From: Symbiodinium natans
Taxonomy: Eukaryota; Sar; Dinophyceae; Suessiales; Symbiodiniaceae
NCBI GenBank assembly: GCA_905221605.1
Contig: CAJNDS010001048.1
Coordinates: 5,001 to 37,500 of the forward strand
Direction: 5' to 3'
Length of the DNA: 32,500 nt
The notes under the pieces are model-generated. The model made no database searches and was not told the DNA's origin. It saw only the letters and a list, made by a program, of their open reading frames with translations. Of this stretch, positions 1 to 7,772 are shown one piece after another. How positions within the stretch are numbered: the stretch's first letter is position 1; every line of letters starts with the position of its first letter. Made by a program: the position numbers and the translations under genes.

Positions 1-1320
1 CATCGCCGCTACAAACACCAAGCTACCGAGCACGGATTCATGGCCTGCCCAAGTGGAGGAGGAGACGGGGCTAGCGCAGAGTGAGGACCGTCCGGTCTAC
101 GTCAACAAGGTGGGGACCTTCGGGCTATCGCCTGCGAGCTACTGGTGGACCAGGATCGCTGCGTGTGGGATCCGCCTGGTAAAGGGCTACCGCCTGGAGC
201 TCCTCCTGTATGCCGACGACTTAGAAGTGCTAGGCCTGGACGCCAGAGGGAGACAGGGCATCCCCATGTGCTACTTGCTGCTGGGGGCCATGGGCTTCCC
301 CTTCAAGTGGGCCAAGACGCGAGGTGGCTTCCGCGTGGAGTGGCTGGCATGGAGACGGACTATGTGGGCTACAAACTGGGCCTATCGAAGAAAAGGGCCG
401 ACTGGCTAGTGGGATGGCTACGAGAAAAGGTGGCCGCCGGAAAGGTGAGTGCGAAGGAGATGTCCCAAGGGCTAGGCCGGCTGGGGTTTGCCGCTACTGC
501 ACTGGACTGGGAGAGACCGTTCTTGGGGCCTCTCCATGCCTGGTCCGCTGCCATCCAGGGGAAGCCGGGGCTTCTCACGCTGCCCACTATGCTACGAATC
601 CTCATGGAATGGCTAGCGGGGAAGCTTGGGGGAGGAGAGAGACTCCAGGCTCCAGAATCCATGAGCTACGATTCCAATGTCCTGTCCTTCTTCACGGACG
701 CTAAAGCCGAGTAGCTTGGATAGGAGGCTTCCTAGAGCTAGTGCCGGGCTGCACGGGGCCCTGGTTCTCGCTGGAAGTCACTGAGGCCTGGGCACCGTGG
801 GCGTTTGCTAAGAAGGATCCGAACAAGGTGATCGCCGCCTTGGAGCTCCTGGCGACCCTGGTCAAGCTATGGGTCCCGTGCAGTGAGGAGAGGAAATCCT
901 CGAGGGAAGCGATACGGGGCTACACAGACAACAAGTCGAATGAGGCCGTTCTGCGAAAGCTGATGACGACGAAGTTCCCTTCGATTTTGGTCCTCATGGA
1001 GCTAGACCGAGGAAAGATGGCGGCCAAGAGAACTGGAGCTCCAGCTACAGTTGCTCAGAAGGGACCTAACCAGCTAGCGGAACACACAACGACTTGACAA
1101 ATGAGAAACTGCGCTAGCTTCGACACCAAGTTTCGAATAGAGCTTTCGGGGGAAAGTAGACTGGAGAGTTTGGACAAGTATCTGTGCATTGTAAGAGCTA
1201 CTACGAGGGCTCGGACTGCTCTCTTAGCAATCCGTAGCGAGCGAAAGGGTCGAAGCCGGGGCGCTCGCCCAAAGAGGACACGAAAGCTAGATTCCCTGGT
1301 AGCTCGAAAGGGCTACGCTG
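1..1320 (+). pseudogene. Decayed DIRS-like retrotransposon RT and RNase H (5' end outside window)
   Basis: The segment reads as reverse transcriptase followed by RNase H, but in several frames. Positions 1-48 read HRRYK and EHGFMAC. After an apparent one-base insertion near 50, the next frame gives VYVNKVGTFGLSPASYWW and the catalytic LLLYADDLEVLG (YADD at 209-220). An apparent one-base loss near 350 moves the frame to METDYVGYKLGLSKKRADW, which runs to a stop at 714. RNase H follows: TDAKAE just before that stop, then from 714 AWIGGFLELVPGCTGPW and YTDNKSNEA (921). After about 990 it decays into mixed frames, with an F.TKFRIEL.GES remnant near 1125. Known family: this RT-RH layout belongs to DIRS-like (tyrosine recombinase) elements common in dinoflagellates. 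No recombinase domain is visible here. The frameshifts and stops make it non-functional. The identification rests on motif recognition, not a database match. Confidence 0.75.
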
Positions 1321-1466
1321 GGGGGGGACCCGACCCACCGAAGGTGGATCGGCCTCCGAGCTAAGATGTGGGATCAGTCCACCTCCGAAGGAAAAAGAAG
1401 TGGTCCGAGTGCTAGCGGGGAGAGGTAGCGCGAGGTGCCCGAAGACTAGAGGGAGAGCTAGTGCAC
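1318..1466 (+). repeat. Direct repeat copy 1, 3' of the DIRS-like pseudogene
   Basis: This block begins in a G run followed by ACCCGACCCACCGAAGG and ends GAGAGCTAGTGCAC. It recurs nearly unchanged at 1788-1934. By eye only about three differences separate the copies: an extra G near the start, G/A in 'GTAGC(G/A)CGAGG', and an extra A near 1448. It follows the end of RNase H coding sequence. It may be one part of the split direct repeats typical of DIRS-like elements (inference). Confidence 0.85.
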
Positions 1467-1787
1467 GCACTCGTGAACAGCGTGCAGTTTACGACCGTGT
1501 GTGCTAGCTCGATTCCTAGAAATAGGCTAAAAACATCGAAGGTGTTTTTAGAGAGGTCTGTTGAGGCTAAAGCCCACCGAAGGGGTTCTGAGAGATGGGC
1601 TAAGAAGCCAACAGGAAGAAGGCTCAGGATTGTAACTGAGCTACCTTTGAAATTGTGGGGTCGCCCCGAGGTGCGGAGGCGCCGAGAGGGCTAAGTAGAG
1701 TCCACATGTAGATATGATGTGGCCGTTTTGGCTAAAGAGACCCCAAAAGATTTGGGGGGGCAATTTCAAAGTGCCCACCCAACCCAC
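1467..1787. other. Spacer between the two direct repeats
   Basis: About 320 bp with no convincing coding region. It contains the spliced-leader-like stretch at 1716-1736 and several GCTAAAG/GAGGCTAA-type short words. In a DIRS-like interpretation it would be the segment flanked by the repeated unit. Nothing else is recognisable. Confidence 0.4.
1716..1736 (+). other. Possible relict dinoflagellate spliced-leader sequence
   Basis: The 21-mer ATGTGGCCGTTTTGGCTAAAG matches the core of the dinoflagellate spliced leader (CCGTAGCCATTTTGGCTCAAG) at 16 of 21 positions, including an uninterrupted TTTTGGCT. Relict leaders are known in dinoflagellate genomes where trans-spliced mRNAs have been reverse transcribed and reinserted. 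A chance match of this quality somewhere in the window is possible, so this is tentative. Confidence 0.3.
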
Positions 1788-1934
1788 CCTGGGGGGACCC
1801 GACCCACCGAAGGTGGATCGGCCTCCGAGCTAAGATGTGGGATCAGTCCACCTCCGAAGGAAAAAGAAGTGGTCCGAGTGCTAGCGGGGAGAGGTAGCAC
1901 GAGGTGCCCGAAGACTGAGGGAGAGCTAGTGCAC
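1788..1934 (+). repeat. Direct repeat copy 2
   Basis: Second copy of the unit at 1318-1466, same orientation, starting ctggggggACCCGACC and ending at GTGCAC. Immediately to its right the sequence changes to LRR-type repeats, so 1934/1935 is probably an element boundary or a recombination point. Confidence 0.85.
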
Positions 1935-2410
1935 TAGAAGAGATGCAGATTGACAGCTACTTGTAGACCTTGACCTTCAGCAGCAGCGACTTGTAGGCCT
2001 TCAACCACAGTTAAAAGAGATGCAGATTGACAGCGGCTTGTAGACCTTGACCTTCGGCGAGCACTTCAACCAGAGTTTGGAAGAGGTGCGTCGGCAGTAG
2101 CGACCAGCAGACCTTGACATTCGGCGAGCGCTTCAACCGGAGTTCGGAAAAGGTGCAGGTTGACAACGGCTTGTAGACCTTGACCTTCGGCGAGCAATTC
2201 AACCAGAGTTTGGAAGAGGTGCAGATTGACATTGGCTCGCAGCCCTTGGCCTCCGACAGTAGTGACTTGCCGACCTTGACCTTCGGCGAGCGCTTCAACC
2301 AAGGTTTGGGAGAGATGCAGGTTGACAGCGGCTTGCAGACCTGGATCTTCGGCACTAGCTACTTGCAGACCTTAGCCTTCGTCGAGCGCTTCAGCCAGAG
2401 AGGCGCCTAA
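1935..2410 (+). pseudogene. Degenerate LRR-type tandem repeats ('LTFG..FNQSLE')
   Basis: About six to seven imperfect repeats of roughly 66-72 bp, with the core CTTGTAGACCTTGACCTTCG followed by GCGAGC.CTTCAACCAGAGTTTGG. The best reading (2180-2410) gives MTFGEQFNQSLEEVQIDIG, LTFGERFNQGLGEMQVDSG and LAFVERFSQ. Known family: 23-24-residue repeats of the form L(Q/T)TLTFG..FNQSLE.V.LP are BspA/FNIP-like leucine-rich repeats that are very abundant in dinoflagellates and haptophytes. Here several units carry in-frame TAG (for example CTTGTAGACC) where CAG would keep the frame open, and units differ in length, so this is debris rather than a working gene. Confidence 0.7.
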
Positions 2411-2609
2411 GATTGACGCCGTCTGGGAGATGCATTTTTCGATGGGTCGGACTTACTACTACGACATCGTCACTGGGAGGACTCAGTGGGAATGCCCGGA
2501 AGGGTTCGAGCACACTGCTGAAAAGGTGACAGCGGATGAGAAGGATACTGTTTCGGCAAAAGAAAAAGGGAAGAACAAGGTTTCTGTCCCAATGCACTGG
2601 GTTCTATGA
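2376..2609 (+). pseudogene. WW-domain-containing fragment
   Basis: The frame is open from 2376 to a TGA at 2607-2609. It contains a recognisable WW domain: VWEMHFSMGRTYYYDIVTG followed by RTQWECPEGF. The first Trp, the GR.YYYD core, T.RTQWE and the closing Pro are all in place. A Lys/Glu-rich tail follows (EKVTADEKDTVSAKEKGKNK). WW domains bind proline-rich peptides. There is no clear start codon at the domain's N-terminus and the frame begins inside LRR debris, so this is either a single exon or a retro-copied fragment. Confidence 0.55.
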
Positions 2610-3002
2610 CGCGGAGGTCCTCATCTGAGTCTGCTTCTCAGGGTAGTGTAAATAGTGCTGTAGAAAGGGAATTTTCCTCTATCGTTGGGGATAGCGGTCT
2701 AAGGGGTGGTGAAGCTCCTGGGACCTCGGGTTCTCGGATTGCAGATGAATATGGCTGGAGAGCACCTGGATCAGGAAAAGGGCAAAGCGCTTTCTGAGGG
2801 TGACGCAGCGGTAAAACCTGTGAGTCCGGACAAGATGATTCCCAATGTGGAAGGGAGTGGTGTTTCAGCTGCGGAAGAGTTGGTGGATGGAGCGTCTGGC
2901 AGTCAGGAGGTTATTCCTGGAAAAGAAATTGGGAATAAAACGCTGGATGTGCCGGTTGATGGAGGTTCCTCATGCATTTTTGCTGAGAGGTGTTGCTGGC
3001 TA
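2606..3002 (+). other. Possible continuation of the WW-containing gene in shifted frames
   Basis: Two overlapping + frames look protein-like but neither is complete. 2606-2797 reads MTRRSSSESASQGSVNSAV and ends at a stop. From about 2744 another frame reads MNMAGEHLDQEKGKALSEGD, later VSAAEELVDGASGSQEV and GNKTLDVPVDGG. Both are hydrophilic and of low complexity. The switch of frame suggests a decayed disordered region attached to the WW fragment. No domain is recognised. Confidence 0.3.
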
Positions 3003-3094
3003 GAGAAGTCACAGGTGACACCCGAGAGAAGTCACAAGCGAGTCGCCTCTCGAGAAGTCACAAGTGACACCCGACAGAAGTCACAAGTGACCTG
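3003..3094 (+). repeat. Short tandem repeats around AGAAGTCACAAGTGAC
   Basis: Four imperfect copies of a ~23-24 bp unit (GAGAAGTCACAAGTGACACC) at about 3003, 3026, 3050 and 3074. GTCAC.(A)GTGAC is itself a short inverted repeat within each unit. Confidence 0.7.
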
Positions 3095-3095
3095 C

Positions 3096-3183
3096 CTATC
3101 CGTGGGTGGGTGCGTGGGTGCGTGGGTGGGTGCGTGGGTGGGTGCGTGCATTCGTGGGTGGGTGCGTGCGTGCGTGCGTGCAT

Positions 3184-3219
<36 letters not shown>
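3096..3219 (+). repeat. GGGTGCGTG and (TG)n microsatellite abutting the left pseudo-LTR
   Basis: GGTGGGTGCGTGGGTGCG-type repeats to about 3185, then an uninterrupted (TG)n tract to about 3217. The tract runs directly into the left pseudo-LTR, whose first shared bases are TGTGTGTGG. Confidence 0.9.
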
Positions 3220-3320
3220 CACACCGCTGTACATGCGGGAACGTCAACAAGCACTGCATACGAGAGCGAAAAGAAGCACGAATTTGCGATCTAACAAGTT
3301 TTTGCACATGATATTCAGCA

Positions 3321-3410
3321 GGGGGCAGGAGCACGGCCATGGGTCTCCTGCTAACAAAGACGCCCATGGTTCGTGGTGAAGCAGTTGGAGACGTCCAACT
3401 GTGTACCTGC
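3321..3410 (+). ncRNA. Structured RNA of the left pseudo-LTR (covariation-supported)
   Basis: Stem B pairs 3337-3343 (CCATGGG) with 3363-3369 (CCCATGG), extendable by two G-U pairs. Its loop side contains the conserved CTCCTGCTAACAAAGAC. CTCCTGC (3345-3351) can also pair with upstream GCAGGAG (3325-3331), giving a pseudoknot. Stem C pairs 3381-3389 with 3394-3402 around a GACG loop, enclosed by GGT (3375-3377) and ACC (3405-3407). The right copy has different stem sequences that pair equally well, while loops and linkers are conserved. Penelope-like pseudo-LTRs are known to carry hammerhead ribozymes. No hammerhead core (CUGANGA...GAAA) is seen, so this is another ribozyme type or an RNA recognised by the RT (inference). 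Confidence 0.8.
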
Positions 3411-3755
3411 GTGATTGTCTTAGACATCCTGTAACGCAAGCTGTGCATGGTGCATCATCGCTGTTGCTTCAACCAGTCCTTCACGAACGAGATTTTCATT
3501 TTGGACATTTGGTATTTGAGCATGGGTGAATTCTTGGTGCCGTGAGCATGACATACCCCAAACCCCAGAAGACCTCGAGCCCATCAAGCTTGACTGGAAT
3601 GTGATGCATGAGCATGTCTTCTGAGCATGTTGTCGGAGCATGTCCAGCGAACGAGCATGAACATGGACGAGAGCATGGAGAAGGTTCGGAACATGAGTGT
3701 TAGAGCATATGAGCATGCACTGTGGAGCATCGGAGCGCGATGAGCAGAGTTGCGG

Positions 3756-4023
3756 GAGCATGAAGTGTGTAGCATCAGAGCATGACTTGCAGAGCATCTG
3801 AGCGTGATGAGCAGAATTGTGCGAGCATCAACTGTGGAGCATCAGAGCATGAATTGTAGAGCTTCTGAACGTGGTGAGCAAGCTTGTGTGAGCATGAGTT
3901 GTGGAGCATCGGAGCATGACTTGCAGAGCATCTGAGCGTGATGAGCAGAATTGGGTGAGCATAAACTGCGGAGCATCAGAGTGTGAATTGTAGAGCATCG
4001 GAGCGTGATGAGCACAGTTTGCC
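3756..4023 (+). repeat. 67-bp tandem repeats, left pseudo-LTR (4 units)
   Basis: Four consecutive 67-bp units start at 3756, 3823, 3890 and 3957, each of the form GAGCAT...GTGG/TAGCATC.GAG followed by GAGC.TCTGA.CGTG.TGAGCA. A partial GAGCATG-rich unit precedes them. The same four-unit array occurs in the right copy at 25432-25699. There are no unique spacers between units, so this is a minisatellite and not a CRISPR. Confidence 0.92.
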
Positions 4024-4028
4024 GCAGA

Positions 4029-4040
4029 CCCTAAACCCTA
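4029..4040 (-). repeat. Telomere-like CCCTAAACCCTA in the left pseudo-LTR
   Basis: CCCTAAACCCTA is two units of the C-rich strand of the TTTAGGG telomere repeat. It sits at the same place in both pseudo-LTRs, directly after the 67-bp repeats and before the imperfect palindrome TATATGATATGTCATATA. Confidence 0.6.
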
Positions 4041-4183
4041 TATGATATGTCATATAAACATCCATTCGCGACCCTTCTACCTCATCACTCACGAGCTCAT
4101 CCACTACCTCTTGATTGAGCATGTCCTTCTCCAGCAGATCTCCAACTACATGAATATGTGGAACACTAAAACAAAAAGTGTGT

Positions 4184-4551
4184 TTTACAGCCAGCCCGCC
4201 CTCGCCTTGGGCCGCGGGTGTAGGTGGAGCCTCGCTCCTACGCGTTCATGCTGCCTATGTTAGTCTTCACTTCGGTGCGGACGCATAGGATAATCCAAAA
4301 ATGTGAGCTCACCTGGCGAGTGAGAATGCAAAGTACTATTGTTTTCGTGCACTAGTAACATGCCGGGCCCACTAATGTGGGTGCCACCGATGCCCAGCAA
4401 GACGGCCGGCGTGCCGTATGTTCCTCGATTGTTAGTCCTGACCCAGCATCCGGAGAGGTTAGCAACATTCTTTTTGCTATATCTTTGCCGTAATGGTTTC
4501 ATAGGTCAGAGTAGTGAGTAGCTCGTACCCCAGCTACATCGGACTCGCACC
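4184..4551 (+). other. 5' leader of the element interior
   Basis: Non-coding leader between the left pseudo-LTR and the first gene. Hairpins are visible: GGAGC-CTC-GCTCC (about 4228-4240), CAC-TTCG-GTG with a UUCG loop (about 4269-4278), and CCCAC-TAAT-GTGGG (about 4369-4382). A pyrimidine-rich stretch TTCTTTTTGCTATATC (4469 onward) is followed by TTTCATAG at 4497-4504, a possible trans-splice acceptor 47 nt before the first start codon. No ORF of note. Confidence 0.5.
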
Positions 4552-7287
4552 ATGGACGGCTACCAGTGGTACCAACAAAGTTGGCAGCGGCAGCCGCCTC
4601 CTCCTCCTCCACCACCAGACTATCAAGCACATCCTCCTCCTCCTCCTCCCGAGACGCCACACCCGACGGCACATTACCCAGGAGACGATCAAGGATGGCA
4701 AGGTCGATGGAATCAACACCCACCAGCCGGAGGAGTACACGCTCAATACCAGTGGCCACCCTACCAGGATGCAGCATCCCTACGGCCACAATGGATAGCA
4801 CCAGCCGCGTTTTTGGATCAAATGCAGTTCGGCCCTCCGACGCATCGTCGTGATGATGCAGCAGGATACGCACCTTCGAGTCAAACGACGGGCCCACATT
4901 CACCGACGACCAACCAGAACATCCATCTTCACCACCAACATGCCAGTCCTCAACAACATGGTCGCAGCGATCACCCGGAAGTACGCCCAACACCTCTACA
5001 TCCACAACCTCACTCCTACCCCCAGGCCGCAAGTCATTGGCAGAATCCGGACCCACCTCCGTATCTTCAGCATGGTCAGCAATATCATCAAGGCCAAGAT
5101 ATACGACCAGACCACCATCCTCGAGACCTTGCGCACCACCATCAACAACAAAGCCCTCCTCAGGGTCGACCAGAATGGAATCAAGCCACACCTCGGCCAG
5201 CACACCATCTTCAGCAACAAATGAATGTTCCACAACGAGCAGATCATCCCGTGTTCGCGCAAGCAGAGCCCCATCCTCCAGTTCGAGAAGGACCTTACCC
5301 CATCTCCCTACTAAATACCCCTGGCGCCTGTGCACATCGAGATCCAGCAGAACACGGCCAGCCACGTCAACAAGATGCTCCAGTTGACACACAACACCCA
5401 GACCAAGGACGCAGATCTCAGCAAGACCCCACTCAAGTATATGCTCACCGAGATCCGCAGCGAGATGCAGCACGACAGGAGCCTTTGTCACAGTCCAGAC
5501 CATTTCCGGCACTTCAGCGATCTATGCCCACCCAGATTTCTGACACACAACAAGATGACCATCAAAGAGGCCAACCTGTTCATCACGGAGAACATCAACC
5601 ACCTCGTCAAGCCCCAGAACCACCCTCCCAAACCACGTCGATGACGACACCATCCCAGATGACGGAGATGTTAACGTGCATCACAGGCATGATTGAGAAA
5701 GTCGTGGCACCGCTACTCCAGTCCCATGCCAGAGTCGCCCCAACGCAACTACAACATCCTGGCGACCAACACAGAGCAGAGTCCTTTACCACACACCACA
5801 CCCGAAGTCGCAGCCGAACCACCTATGAGCCCAGCCCAGCCCACCCCAGGAGCACCAGATCTACGCGACACACGCACATCTCCCATTCACCCCACAGCCC
5901 CGCACCCAACGACCCCCACCAGACAGACAGAACCAGACGGCCACGCAGTCCAAGAAGATCCAGATCCACACGTCGACACTCGGAAGAAGCCGAATCGCGA
6001 ACATCGAGAAGGCGCTCTTCTCCGGTTCATCATCACCGGACATCCCAACCAACACCATCCCAACGCAGCCCCTCCCCAAGCAGCACCAGGCGCAGAGGCA
6101 CGACCGTTGTTCTCACCCCCGCGCTCCACCGATCTGCTTCACACACGGCGACCCACAGAGACACACCTGCTTCCTCATCCCGACCACCCCAAGCACCCTC
6201 AGAAGCCACTTCACACAATGCAGGACCAGAAACCGAATCAGGCTTCAAACCTGAAGAACGTCGACGCATGAAGATGCTCTACCAAGACGCCTTGGCGGAC
6301 CCCTACAGGCTCGCGTGTGTGTCCGAGATGTACCACCAACAAGACCCACCACCGCCCATGGACCCTTCCAGCACAGGCGTCCGGTACATGAACGACATCA
6401 TGCACGACATCGCCAACCTCACCCAAGGACAGCCCCTTTGGCTCTCCAACCCAGCACAGATGGCCATCCGCCAAGTGGCAAGATCCTTCGCTTGCTCTCA
6501 CTACAAGATCACGCCCTTCCTCGGCAAGTTCAGAACTCACCCCAGCACGGACACGGTGATCCACCCGGAGCTCATCCACGTCGACCCCTACAGCAACAAA
6601 CAGGACACCACCGACTACCCACTGGTACAGGTCCTCGTCATACCACTACGCACCACCAAGCCTCCACCGCACGCACACGATGCCAACAGTCCATCACCTC
6701 CCACGCACAAGGGCGCCTACAAGGCATATTGGTCACACGCTACCGATGAAGCAGGCCTATGGCACATCCTGCGCGAGGGCTTCGTCAGACCCACGAATTG
6801 GGAGCCCACCAATTGGGATGACGACAACCTCCCCTACAACAAAGCATACCTACCCCACCGTGGGTTCAACGGATTCCACCAAGACAACGCACCCGACAAC
6901 CTCCAACTCGGATTTTGCCACACCAACCTCCGCAAAGCCCTCCGCCTTCCAAAAGCCAGAGCAGGTCCTGCCGAACGAGAAATAGCCACAGGTTTCACCA
7001 TATTTGGACGCGTCACATCGTCCACCTCCCAGCATAGCCACATGCGGCAGAAGGGAGGAGGATGGACGACTCAGAAGGCGCTCATCGAGGCACACTTCAA
7101 CGACACCAGCCGAGCCAGTCGCAACTTCACTACCGTCTTCTCCCACACCGAGAAGAGCGTCATTGATGCACAGTACGCTGAGATCACCGGGATCACCATC
7201 AACGTCTTCCACCCTAGACCCTCACCCACCACACCACCTCCAGTTCCCAACAGATCCCGAGACAATGACCGCGGACAACGACGTTGA
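4552..7287 (+). CDS. g1: proline/SR-rich protein with a conserved-looking C-terminal domain, 911 aa
   Basis: Starts CACCATGG, a good initiation context. Residues ~18-40 are polyproline tracts, and ~40-390 are Pro/Gln/His-rich and probably disordered. About 410-525 is rich in SR/RS dipeptides and Arg (RSPRRSRSTRRHSEE), suggesting RNA binding or nuclear location. From ~564 (GFKPEERRRMKMLYQDAL) to the end the sequence looks folded. It includes YKAYWSHATDEAGLWHILREG (His at ~729), RGFNGFHQD and TGFTIFGRVTSS. The pattern HAT...ILREGF.RP resembles the start of ADP-ribosyltransferase/2'-phosphotransferase folds, but this is a weak resemblance and no full catalytic triad is assigned. It is the first and largest interior gene, and its 485-nt 3' gap separates it from g2. 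Function unknown. Confidence 0.75.
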   Translation: MDGYQWYQQSWQRQPPPPPPPPDYQAHPPPPPPETPHPTAHYPGDDQGWQGRWNQHPPAGGVHAQYQWPPYQDAASLRPQWIAPAAFLDQMQFGPPTHRRDDAAGYAPSSQTTGPHSPTTNQNIHLHHQHASPQQHGRSDHPEVRPTPLHPQPHSYPQAASHWQNPDPPPYLQHGQQYHQGQDIRPDHHPRDLAHHHQQQSPPQGRPEWNQATPRPAHHLQQQMNVPQRADHPVFAQAEPHPPVREGPYPISLLNTPGACAHRDPAEHGQPRQQDAPVDTQHPDQGRRSQQDPTQVYAHRDPQRDAARQEPLSQSRPFPALQRSMPTQISDTQQDDHQRGQPVHHGEHQPPRQAPEPPSQTTSMTTPSQMTEMLTCITGMIEKVVAPLLQSHARVAPTQLQHPGDQHRAESFTTHHTRSRSRTTYEPSPAHPRSTRSTRHTHISHSPHSPAPNDPHQTDRTRRPRSPRRSRSTRRHSEEAESRTSRRRSSPVHHHRTSQPTPSQRSPSPSSTRRRGTTVVLTPALHRSASHTATHRDTPASSSRPPQAPSEATSHNAGPETESGFKPEERRRMKMLYQDALADPYRLACVSEMYHQQDPPPPMDPSSTGVRYMNDIMHDIANLTQGQPLWLSNPAQMAIRQVARSFACSHYKITPFLGKFRTHPSTDTVIHPELIHVDPYSNKQDTTDYPLVQVLVIPLRTTKPPPHAHDANSPSPPTHKGAYKAYWSHATDEAGLWHILREGFVRPTNWEPTNWDDDNLPYNKAYLPHRGFNGFHQDNAPDNLQLGFCHTNLRKALRLPKARAGPAEREIATGFTIFGRVTSSTSQHSHMRQKGGGWTTQKALIEAHFNDTSRASRNFTTVFSHTEKSVIDAQYAEITGITINVFHPRPSPTTPPPVPNRSRDNDRGQRR

Positions 7288-7772
7288 CAACTACCTGAGC
7301 TGGCGAATCCTTCTTCCTCATCGTGAAGAGCAAAGTGACGATTTCTTTTTCACCTTCACGAACCCTCACTCGTGCGGCACCAGCGCGTTAATCACAGCAT
7401 GTCAAAATGGAAGGCATCAAGCGGAACAGGTCGCAGATTGGATGAAGTGCACCCCCACCCCACCACACATCACTCTGCAGTTCCGAACTGTTTGAAATAT
7501 CTACACCGAGGTCTATGCATTTAGCCCAATGTGTGCGCCAGTTACGGATTGCAATCGGATGCATGTAGTACAGCGTCACAGATGAATCAGCCTGTCTTTT
7601 CTTTTCGGCACATGAAATCACGCGTCAAGTGAATTCGTGCACTGCTGTGATGCGTTAGACCTTGACCTTGAGAGACATGCTCTGGCCGCCTTTAAGTGTC
7701 GTTAGTGCTGATTGCATTTCGCATGCAGTTTTGCTCTTGACCATAACGGATCATTAGACGCTCACTTTCATC
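7288..7772 (+). other. Inter-gene region g1-g2
   Basis: 485 nt with no convincing ORF. It contains a GCATGCA word at 7721-7727, a motif recurring in five inter-gene regions of this element. A T/C-rich run (TCTTTTCTTTTCGG) lies near 7600. It probably holds the 3' UTR of g1 and the leader of g2. Confidence 0.5.

Larger units (their letters stand above)
3210..4183 (+). repeat. Left pseudo-LTR
   Basis: This aligns to 24850-25859. Positions 3210-3334 and 24850-24974 appear identical by eye. A structured RNA segment with covarying stems follows, then a conserved block (from CCTGTAACGCAAGCTGTG), a divergent GAGCATG-rich part, four 67-bp tandem repeats, a telomere-like CCCTAAACCCTA and a conserved 3' block ending GGAACACTAAAACAAAAAG. 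Homology stops at AAAGTGTGT (4183), after which the copies diverge at once (TTTACAG versus GTGGTTG). Confidence 0.92.

Noticed and set aside
3032-3448. Minus-strand ORF through the (TG)n tract
   Set aside because: Made of His-Thr and Ala-Arg-Thr-His repeats from the microsatellite.
3756-4023. CRISPR-like array
   Set aside because: The 67-bp units are contiguous with no unique spacers and no cas genes; they are a minisatellite.
3210-4183. Hammerhead ribozyme in the pseudo-LTR
   Set aside because: Expected for Penelope-like elements, but no CUGANGA...GAAA core was found on either strand of the structured segment. An HDV-type nested pseudoknot also does not fit the order of the helices.
4499-5512. 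337-codon minus-strand ORF opposite g1
   Set aside because: It mirrors the Pro/Gln/His-rich g1 N-terminus as Val/Leu/Asp/Glu-rich sequence, a shadow of C-rich coding, and lies across the g1 start.
7004-7495. 163-codon + ORF overlapping the end of g1
   Set aside because: Ser/Pro/Arg-rich off-frame reading of g1; the non-overlapping part has no protein-like features.
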